DNA of 12,687 bases, from assembly GCA_030611625.1 (NCBI GenBank), contig JAUWPK010000046.1, positions 1 to 12,687 on the forward strand. The letters run 5' to 3'. The position numbers were made by a program, and so were the translations under genes. The notes beneath the pieces were generated by a model, which was given only the letters and a program-made list of their open reading frames with translations, was not told the DNA's origin and did not search any database. The DNA comes from Promethearchaeum sp. Lineage in GTDB: Archaea > Asgardarchaeota > Lokiarchaeia > Sigyniarchaeales > Promethearchaeaceae. This document shows positions 1 to 5,408 of the stretch, one piece after another (positions within the stretch are counted from its first letter, which is position 1; every line of letters starts with the position of its first letter).

Positions 1-79
1 TTTTTTATTCTATTTTCACTTTGACTTAACACAAAAGTCTTTTATTTGATTTTGTCTATCTATTCTTGCAATCAAAAAC

Positions 80-1048
80 ATGTTCGATAAAAAACTTAGA
101 CCTAACTATTATTTTTCTACATCTGGTAGAAATTTCTCTCAATTTTCAACCATCGCTTTAATAGTAGTAGGTCTCTTTTGCACAAGCTATTTCTGGAATC
201 GAGATTTAGAATTTGTGCGGAATGCAACCACCCATTTTGTTGATCCTAATTTTGCACATTTTATGAATGAATCTTTTTTTAATTTTAATGGAGATGGCTT
301 TGGAGGGCAGGATTTCTCTTACATTCTCTTTTTTTTTGCCCTATTTGTTTATTTATTAACATTGAAACCTGGTAATGAAGAAAAACACACTTTGACCCGT
401 ATAAGATCGGGTTTTATTATTTTAAGTTCAGTTGTTTTATTTATCTTCAATAGGGTTATTGCTGTATTTTTTGCACGAGTAAATCCCAAAGAAGCCCTTG
501 TGAACACACGTCTATATACTTCAATGTTAAAATTCGGTAAATATTCCATCACTGATGCGATTTTTAAAGGTTGCTTCACATCGGGATACACTACTTTGGC
601 TACTTTAGTTATAACTCTCGCATTTATCTCACTTACTTCATCAAATTTATTGAAGATTATTATCAATTTTATTATCTTTTCGTCTTGGGGAATTATTATG
701 GGTATAACAAGAGTAATTACCGGAGAGAATTATCCAACTGATGTTCTTTGGGGTTATATTTCAGGGATACTCTTAATAATTTGGATTTATTTCAAGATTT
801 TGCGAGTTCCAGAACAGGAATCTGGTAAATTTAAATTATATTCAAATCACGGAGAAATCCGTTGGGCTTTCTCTTTTATTTTTTATGGTTTATGCGTTGG
901 TACAGTTTTAATCGGAATCAAGTTTGCTGTAATAAATTTCGAATGGCATCACCCCATAATAATTATATTAGGGGCTGTTCTAGCGGTTTTAACAAATAAT
1001 AATTTGAATAACATCCTTTATGGCCCGATTAAATATGATCAAATATAG
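80..1048 (+). CDS. PAP2-fold membrane protein, probably catalytically inactive
   Basis: This is a polytopic membrane protein of 322 residues with the layout of the type 2 phosphatidic acid phosphatase (PAP2) superfamily, which normally dephosphorylates lipid phosphates at the membrane. Hydrophobic segments lie near residues 22-38, 78-95, 110-133, 172-187, 190-209, 222-240, 263-281 and 291-305. The C2 motif, normally SGH, reads SGY at 168-170. The C3 motif, normally R-x5-H-x3-D, reads RVITGENYPTD at 211-221, so spacing, Arg and Asp are kept but His is Asn. The C1 motif (K-x6-RP) is reduced to RVNP at 133-136. Family knowledge says both histidines are the catalytic pair, so I infer a non-catalytic member. 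No good Shine-Dalgarno precedes the ATG; a weak TATA-like TTTTATTT lies about 35 bases upstream. Fold assignment is fairly firm; function is unknown. Confidence 0.75.
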   Translation: MFDKKLRPNYYFSTSGRNFSQFSTIALIVVGLFCTSYFWNRDLEFVRNATTHFVDPNFAHFMNESFFNFNGDGFGGQDFSYILFFFALFVYLLTLKPGNEEKHTLTRIRSGFIILSSVVLFIFNRVIAVFFARVNPKEALVNTRLYTSMLKFGKYSITDAIFKGCFTSGYTTLATLVITLAFISLTSSNLLKIIINFIIFSSWGIIMGITRVITGENYPTDVLWGYISGILLIIWIYFKILRVPEQESGKFKLYSNHGEIRWAFSFIFYGLCVGTVLIGIKFAVINFEWHHPIIIILGAVLAVLTNNNLNNILYGPIKYDQI

Positions 1049-1106
1049 GTTTAACTAAGATCTCAAACATTTTTTCACAACTTTGTTTTTTAAAATCAAT
1101 TAGATC

Positions 1107-1119
1107 TATAAATTTTAAA
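1107..1119 (+). promoter_or_regulatory. TATA-like promoter element before the Mrr-like gene
   Basis: An A/T-only run (TATAAATTTTAAA) lies 23-35 bases ahead of the ATG at 1142. That is the archaeal TATA-to-start distance expected when transcription begins at or just before the start codon. No Shine-Dalgarno is visible before this ATG, which fits a leaderless or near-leaderless transcript. In so AT-rich a background the match alone is weak. Confidence 0.4.
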
Positions 1120-1141
1120 CTGAGTATGTAAAATTATAAAT

Positions 1142-1969
1142 ATGATCCCTTTTACAATAGCACACCTCCCCATGTTCATCCTCCAAGAAGCAACCCTAAC
1201 CGGTATAATATGGTACATAAGTATTTTTACCTTGTTTATAATTCTGGGATGTATTTGGTATTTTCTTCTCTATTCCAAAAGGAAAGAAATTCAACTACAA
1301 GTTCCAATCTATCCATTTTTTCAATCAGCAGGACAAACGATCTCAGAGGAAATAACGCCCTCTTTGAATACTAATGATACATCATTCTTATATGCCTATT
1401 TAATCAACATTGATCAATTAACGCAATATGAATTTGAGGAGATGGTAGCAGAGGCCTTAAAACACAAGGGTTGGGCGAATATCCAAGCAACTTCTCATGT
1501 TAATGATAAAGGGTGGGATATAGCTGGACTTGATGAAGACGGACGTTTAACTTATATTGGAGTGAAATATGCTTCTAAAATGGTCGAACCTCCCATTGTG
1601 CAGAAATTTAATACCACAAAGTCGACCGGAAGAGCACAACGTGCGATTATTATAACCAATTCCGAATTTACAGATCAAGCAAAAGAATACGCGCGTGAAG
1701 TTAATATTGAATTAATTAATGGTCAAGAATTTAGAGAATTGTGCCAGAACATCATAGATGAAGCACCACATTCAGATAAACTAACCAGACCAATAAATAA
1801 AGTCTCTTTAGAAATGGGGTTACATCAATTTATAGATCGGGCTATTTTTAGTTATCCGAATCCCCCTTCAAAGTTCATTTCGCAAATTAATTCATCAAAA
1901 ATAATATTTTCACCATTCCAATTTTATCAATTTAGTCTCTGGCAACAATTTGCAAACAATACGCGCTAG
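1142..1969 (+). CDS. membrane-anchored Mrr-like restriction endonuclease domain protein
   Basis: This 275-residue protein has one hydrophobic segment at about residues 20-44 followed by KRK, so the rest probably sits in the cytoplasm. Residues 96-200 match the Mrr_cat nuclease fold (PD-(D/E)xK superfamily, DNA cleavage): YEFEEMVAEALKHKGW at 96-111, the acidic GWDI with D126, a strand ending GVK with K142, then RAIIITNSEFTDQAKEYA and the typical closing LINGQEF. The usual QxK motif has Gly140 where Gln or Glu is expected, so activity is uncertain. A C-terminal tail of about 70 residues is unrecognised. The next gene starts within about 12 bases, implying co-transcription. Mrr-family proteins usually cleave modified or foreign DNA; membrane anchoring suggests surveillance at the cell boundary, which is inference. 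Confidence 0.82.
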   Translation: MIPFTIAHLPMFILQEATLTGIIWYISIFTLFIILGCIWYFLLYSKRKEIQLQVPIYPFFQSAGQTISEEITPSLNTNDTSFLYAYLINIDQLTQYEFEEMVAEALKHKGWANIQATSHVNDKGWDIAGLDEDGRLTYIGVKYASKMVEPPIVQKFNTTKSTGRAQRAIIITNSEFTDQAKEYAREVNIELINGQEFRELCQNIIDEAPHSDKLTRPINKVSLEMGLHQFIDRAIFSYPNPPSKFISQINSSKIIFSPFQFYQFSLWQQFANNTR

Positions 1970-1981
1970 TGGGTGTGGGAT

Positions 1982-2668
1982 ATGAAATATGTCGATCATT
2001 TATTAGTTAAAAATACTACGCAAAAATGGGACGTGATTGAAAATCGCCAACAGAGTGTATCAACTGATTTAGATGAAATAACTGAGATCATAGAAAAAGA
2101 AGGTTTTAGATTTTCGATTAATCCTGCCCCAAAAATCAATAAACTATCAAAAGTAAAAGAGATCATCCAACAAGTCACAACCGCCGAAAAATCTCACAAT
2201 GATCATAACAATCAAAATAGGAGAGAAGTGTGCACAGCTGATGAGTCTAATATTGATGTTCGGACCTCAACTATATTTTGGGGGTCATCTGTGACTATGA
2301 AAGCGAAAATGGGGGATGATACAGAAATTGAATTACAATTAAACGAAGGGAAAGTATCCAAAGTTTTAAATCAGAATAAGGTTGAAGGTTTAGAAAGGCT
2401 ATTGGATAAAACCACCATTGTATGTCAAGAATGTCAAAAAATAACAAGTAAACCAGCTAAATATTTTCGAAATCTTGATTACTGTCTGGCTTGTGGAAAA
2501 ATTCTATGCACTAAATGTGGTCATACGGAGGGTAAACTGATTGCTTTTAAATCTCACTGGTGTTCTGAGTGCTGGTCTAGAATTCTAGCTGATAAGATGG
2601 AGAAGAAAAGAAACAAAGAAACACTTAAAAAATTAAAGAAATCATTCCATGAATGGCAAATGTGCTGA
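1982..2668 (+). CDS. protein with C-terminal FYVE-like eight-cysteine zinc finger
   Basis: I place the start at ATG 1982 because a G-rich stretch (GGGTGTGGGA) sits just before it as a plausible Shine-Dalgarno; an in-frame GTG at 1973 is the alternative. The first 145 residues are unrecognised, mixed helix and strand, with a polar Asn/His-rich patch near 72-80. Residues 148-197 hold four CxxC pairs spaced C-x2-C-x16-C-x2-C-x4-C-x2-C-x14-C-x2-C. The x4 centre (YCLACGKILCTKCG) closely resembles the core of eukaryotic FYVE fingers, where it reads HHCRxCGxxxCxxC. The basic RRHHCR patch that binds phosphatidylinositol 3-phosphate is missing, so lipid binding is not implied. A lysine-rich helix ends the protein. 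It is probably translated with the Mrr-like gene 12 bases upstream. Confidence 0.72.
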   Translation: MKYVDHLLVKNTTQKWDVIENRQQSVSTDLDEITEIIEKEGFRFSINPAPKINKLSKVKEIIQQVTTAEKSHNDHNNQNRREVCTADESNIDVRTSTIFWGSSVTMKAKMGDDTEIELQLNEGKVSKVLNQNKVEGLERLLDKTTIVCQECQKITSKPAKYFRNLDYCLACGKILCTKCGHTEGKLIAFKSHWCSECWSRILADKMEKKRNKETLKKLKKSFHEWQMC

Positions 2669-2754
2669 ATATTGATCTTATTAAGAATTTTGAATATTAA
2701 ATTATGGTTGAAGTGAGATTTAGATAATATTAATAAAGAAAAAGTTAAGTAATC

Positions 2755-2764
2755 TTTTTTTTTT
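2755..2764 (+). terminator. poly-T terminator after the Mrr/zinc-finger pair
   Basis: Ten consecutive T residues lie about 86 bases after the zinc-finger stop codon. Archaeal RNA polymerase terminates at T-tracts on the non-template strand without needing a hairpin, so this is a plausible end for the two-gene transcript. No stem-loop was seen before it. The rest of the 253-base gap before the methyltransferase gene contains nothing I recognise. Confidence 0.5.
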
Positions 2765-2921
2765 CACGTATTAACAAAATCCAAATAGTAAATATTGGCC
2801 TCTAAATTGTTTATATTAATGAAAATTCAGATAATAATTATGAAAACCTCAGATTATTTCTATAAAAAAAAATTTTCAAATAGCATGAAATATCTTGTAT
2901 CAAATATCTGGATGATTTAAA

Positions 2922-3455
2922 ATGCCAAAAATGCTAAGCAATATTGGATTTAAATTCATGTGTTGGTCCTTTAAAATTTTTAAAAAAAAGGATAAAATAT
3001 TGAAAATATTAAAAGAAGCAAATATAAAACCAGGTGATGTAATCCTGGATTATGGGTGTGGTCCTGGAAATTTCTCAATCCCTGCTGCACAAATAGTAGG
3101 AGATAAGGGAATAGTTTATGCTGCAGATATGCACCCCCTTTCAGCGCAGTATGTTCTAAAAAACACCCAAAAAGCAAGTGTCACAAATGTTGAAACACTC
3201 TTAACTTCATGTAAAACTGGTTTAAATGAAAATTCGGTCGATGTCGTATTACTTTTTGATGTTTTTCATTACTTTAAAGAAATTAAACCTATTTTTACAG
3301 AATTACATCGAGTTTTAAAACCCAGTGGAAACATTGCTTTAGAGATTCATCACATGGACGAAAATAAAGCAATTAATTCTATTACTGAAACAAATATGTT
3401 TAACGTGCGGGAAAAAAAAGAACATTTGGTCATTCTACAAAAAACTACTAAGTAA
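2922..3455 (+). CDS. small class I SAM-dependent methyltransferase
   Basis: This 177-residue protein has the Rossmann-like core of class I methyltransferases. Motif I, the SAM-binding glycine loop, is ILDYGCGPGNFS at residues 41-52. An acidic residue closing strand 2 (D69 in YAADMHP) should bind the ribose hydroxyls. SVDVVLLFDVFHYF at 105-118 is motif IV, and ELHRVLKPSGNIAL at 127-140 is the usual motif before strand 5. The protein is short because the core begins almost at once and the tail after strand 5 is brief, as in the compact UbiE/Methyltransf_11-like group common in archaea. The substrate cannot be read from sequence. The next in-frame ATG is at 2931; I keep 2922. No strong Shine-Dalgarno or TATA box was seen, and neighbours give no pathway hint. 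Confidence 0.85.
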   Translation: MPKMLSNIGFKFMCWSFKIFKKKDKILKILKEANIKPGDVILDYGCGPGNFSIPAAQIVGDKGIVYAADMHPLSAQYVLKNTQKASVTNVETLLTSCKTGLNENSVDVVLLFDVFHYFKEIKPIFTELHRVLKPSGNIALEIHHMDENKAINSITETNMFNVREKKEHLVILQKTTK

Positions 3456-3465
3456 TTATAAACAA

Positions 3466-3482
3466 TTTTATTTTGTTTTTTT
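3466..3482 (+). terminator. T-rich termination tract after the methyltransferase
   Basis: A stretch of T runs (four, four and seven, broken by single A and G) begins 11 bases after the methyltransferase stop. This is the archaeal pattern for intrinsic termination and would separate this gene from the tRNA downstream. No hairpin is evident. Confidence 0.45.
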
Positions 3483-3627
3483 ACTAATAATTATCTGATA
3501 TCCTTTACGGACCAGCTAATTATAACTAAAAACTCATTCTTTCTTACCTAATTATCGAATTATATTGATAAGACATCCCCCCAAAGAGAAAAAAAAAATT
3601 CAAATACCACTCTACATTTTTAAAAAC

Positions 3628-3733
3628 GGGTTCGTAGTGTAGCTTGGTTTTTTTGGCATATTCGCCAGAAAATAGTTAATAGCGCGTCGGCCTTCGGAGC
3701 CGAATGTCGGGGGTTCAAATCCCCCCGGACCCA
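3628..3733 (+). tRNA. tRNA-Arg (anticodon TCG) interrupted in the D-loop
   Basis: Every arm can be drawn. The acceptor stem GGGTTCG (3628-3634) pairs with CGGACCC (3726-3732) with one G-U. The D-stem GTGT (3637-3640) pairs with GCGC (3682-3685) through two G-U pairs. The anticodon stem TCGGC/GCCGA (3687-3691 and 3699-3703) encloses CTTCGGA, giving anticodon TCG (arginine, CGA and related codons). The T-arm is GGGGG-TTCAAAT-CCCCC (3709-3725), and A3733 is the discriminator base. CCA is not encoded (CTA follows), so it must be added after transcription. The D-loop is far too long, 41 bases. Removing about 32 bases (see the intron entry) leaves AGCTTGGTA, a canonical loop with G18-G19, and a normal 74-base tRNA. 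The identity call is strong; the exact intron ends are less certain. Confidence 0.9.
3648..3679 (+). other. candidate non-canonical tRNA intron in the D-loop
   Basis: The insertion between G18-G19 (3646-3647) and T20-A21 (3680-3681) folds as expected for archaeal splicing endonuclease. An inner 9-bp hairpin pairs 3649-3657 with 3664-3672 (one G-U) around a six-base loop. A central four-pair helix forms between AGCT (3641-3644) and AGTT (3674-3677). It is flanked by short bulges on opposite strands (3645-3648 and 3678-3681) and capped outside by the D-stem. This resembles a relaxed bulge-helix-bulge. Each bulge has about four bases rather than the strict three. Because T occurs at both ends, cuts shifted by one base give the same mature tRNA. 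Confidence 0.72.
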
Positions 3734-3781
3734 CTAATTTTTCCCGATTTTATTCTATATCTCAGAATTACAAGGTTTTGG

Positions 3782-3789
3782 TATATTTA
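3782..3789 (+). promoter_or_regulatory. TATA box for the mntP-like gene
   Basis: TATATTTA is centred about 25 bases before the ATG at 3810, the standard archaeal spacing from TATA box to transcription start. This predicts a leaderless mRNA beginning at or next to that ATG, and it supports 3810 over the internal ATG at 3858. Confidence 0.5.
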
Positions 3790-3809
3790 GAATAGTACAT
3801 TTTGTAATA

Positions 3810-4436
3810 ATGAACTTCTTCATTTATGATGCATTATCTTATTATAGGAAACAAATTATGGCCACTCTTTCTGCAATTTTCTCTATGATCATGCTTAGCA
3901 TTGGATTAAGTATGGATAGCCTTGCTCTTTCAGTTTCGTGTGGTCTTCAAAAGGTAGAACATAAATTATCAATGGCTTTGAAAGTAGCATTTATCTTTGC
4001 GATAATTCAAGCTACAACACCAATTATTGGTTATTTTACAGGAACTTTGTTTGCCGAACAAATAGCCTTTATCGATCATTGGATTGCTTTTGGATTATTG
4101 GCACTTATTGGTGGTAAAATGATAGCAGATGGGATTAAGCATAATAATGAAGTAGAATGTGAAGAAAAGCAATTGACAATCTGGGTTCTTATTACGATGG
4201 GGATAGCAACCAGTATTGATGCACTTGCTGCTGGGATCAGTTTAATAGCGGCAGATTTAAACATTCCACTTACGATTTTTATCATATTTCTTGGAACTTT
4301 TTTGTTTTCATTAAGAGGATTTTCTTTTGGAGATAAACTTGGAGCTTTGTTTCAGGCTAAAGCAGAAATTTTTGGTGGGATCGTTCTCATATCTTTAGGA
4401 TTTAAAATTGTAATTGAGCATATTTTTTTTCAATAA
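3810..4436 (+). CDS. mntP: MntP-family manganese efflux pump
   Basis: This is a six-helix membrane transporter of the MntP (formerly DUF204/YebN) family, which exports Mn(II) and protects against manganese excess. The two internal family repeats are visible: SIGLSMDSLALSVSCGL at 30-46 and GIATSIDALAAGISL at 131-145. Their aspartates D36 and D137 lie in helices where the family has its metal-binding acidic residues. GGKMIADGIK at 101-110 and the closing AEIFGGIVLISLGFKIVIEH at 185-204 are also characteristic. The family is usually about 185-190 residues; this frame gives 208, or 192 if the ATG at 3858 is used. The TATA box favours the longer form, family length the shorter. No metal-responsive regulator or riboswitch was seen beside it. 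Function is a family-level assignment. Confidence 0.9.
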   Translation: MNFFIYDALSYYRKQIMATLSAIFSMIMLSIGLSMDSLALSVSCGLQKVEHKLSMALKVAFIFAIIQATTPIIGYFTGTLFAEQIAFIDHWIAFGLLALIGGKMIADGIKHNNEVECEEKQLTIWVLITMGIATSIDALAAGISLIAADLNIPLTIFIIFLGTFLFSLRGFSFGDKLGALFQAKAEIFGGIVLISLGFKIVIEHIFFQ

Positions 4437-4549
4437 TTTCATAGAATACAAATTATGCTTGCCGTTCCTATAAATAAATAAACTACAAGCGACAATTCCT
4501 TAACTATTATTAATTTATATTTTATTAATAATATAGAGGTTAGATATTT

Positions 4550-5380
4550 ATGCAAGAACAATCTCAAAAGGTATATAATCGAGAAGATAAATCAAAACCT
4601 TTCCGAAGCACACGAGTTCGTGATGCACCGCCGGATTTATTTGATCCAAACCAACCAAGACTCGGTCGTCGAGAAAGTGAACCACATTCAGCTGAAGTAT
4701 CATATTTATTCGATGTACTCCAAACTAATTTTCAAGAAGATCGAGTAATGTGGGATTTACATCATTATTTCGAATCTAAAGATGGGAAAATCGATCTCCA
4801 ATTCGATATTTCATTTTTTAAGGATCTAAAAATCCCTTATTCCTTATCATCTTATCATGCTTCTCGATTTCAAAATAGAGTTCCAACTATGGTAATTAAT
4901 GTCTTTTCAAAAAGCACATGGAGGGCAGATGTTGGTGAGCATGTAGATTACTGTAAGTTATTGAAAATACCCATTTATATTGTGTTTCCCGCTTATCATG
5001 TAACCTCTGCAATTTATAAACCCCCTTTTCTTCGAGCATATATACTTCAACCTACCGGTGAATATGAAATTCATGAACTAAGAGAATTAACAATAAATGA
5101 AGGAGAAAAGACCAATCCCGATGCAATTATTAATGTAGGTGATGTTGTTCCTTTTCGATTAGGGTTATTGAAAAGGAAAAAAAAACACGAGGGAGACTTA
5201 GCTTTGTATCGAGTTATTTTGTTAGATTCACACAAATTTGAAATCCTCAATACAGAATCCGAGAAAGAAAGAGCAAGAGCAGAAAGAGAGAAAGAAAGAG
5301 CAGAAAGAGAGAAAGAAAGAGCAGATAATGCAGAAAAGAAAATCTCCGAATTAGAGAAGAAAATCAAAAAATTGCAGTGA
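4550..5380 (+). CDS. Uma2/DUF820-like protein with C-terminal coiled coil
   Basis: Residues about 45-200 resemble the Uma2 (DUF820) fold, a PD-(D/E)xK-related domain abundant in cyanobacteria and some archaea: KIDLQFDISFF at 80-90, VPTMVINVFSKSTWRADVGEHVDYCKLLKIPIYIVFP at 111-147 (family pattern: P-x-x-V-I-E-V-x-S-x-S-T with later D and Y). The glutamate expected in the VIEV motif is Asn117 and the usual later Lys is not obvious, so a nuclease reaction is doubtful. Residues 237-276 are a highly charged heptad-like coiled coil made of near-identical AEREKER units, a tail seen often on Uma2 proteins. The start is supported by GAGGT at 4536-4540, about nine bases before the ATG, and a TATA-like stretch near 4514-4524. 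It converges on eutA with a 28-base gap. The biological role is unknown. Confidence 0.65.
   Translation: MQEQSQKVYNREDKSKPFRSTRVRDAPPDLFDPNQPRLGRRESEPHSAEVSYLFDVLQTNFQEDRVMWDLHHYFESKDGKIDLQFDISFFKDLKIPYSLSSYHASRFQNRVPTMVINVFSKSTWRADVGEHVDYCKLLKIPIYIVFPAYHVTSAIYKPPFLRAYILQPTGEYEIHELRELTINEGEKTNPDAIINVGDVVPFRLGLLKRKKKHEGDLALYRVILLDSHKFEILNTESEKERARAEREKERAEREKERADNAEKKISELEKKIKKLQ
5261..5323 (+). repeat. 21-bp in-frame tandem repeat encoding AEREKER
   Basis: Two exact 21-bp copies lie at 5282-5302 and 5303-5323, preceded by a partial copy at 5261-5275. Each unit encodes seven residues, one coiled-coil heptad, so changes in copy number keep both frame and heptad phase. The strand is almost pure purine here. 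This is the sort of repeat that expands and contracts by slippage. Confidence 0.85.
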
Positions 5381-5408
5381 TAAGTTAATTTTCATTTATG
5401 TTAGAATC

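Noticed and set aside
1973..1981. GTG start three codons earlier for the zinc-finger protein
   Set aside because: The G-rich ribosome-site candidate overlaps this GTG, so it better serves the ATG at 1982; the choice changes only three residues.
2840..2920. 26-codon open frame ending two bases before the methyltransferase ATG
   Set aside because: Too short, no ribosome site, and composition (poly-Lys, Ile, Asn) is what random AT-rich sequence gives. A leader peptide cannot be excluded but has no support.
3628..3733. tRNA gene as an attachment site for an integrated element
   Set aside because: I saw no second copy of the tRNA 3' end, and no integrase gene lies nearby.
5071..5367. 98-codon minus-strand frame rich in Ser, Phe and Leu under the coiled-coil region
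   Set aside because: It is the complement of the AEREKER repeat; its repetitive sequence follows from the purine-rich sense strand.
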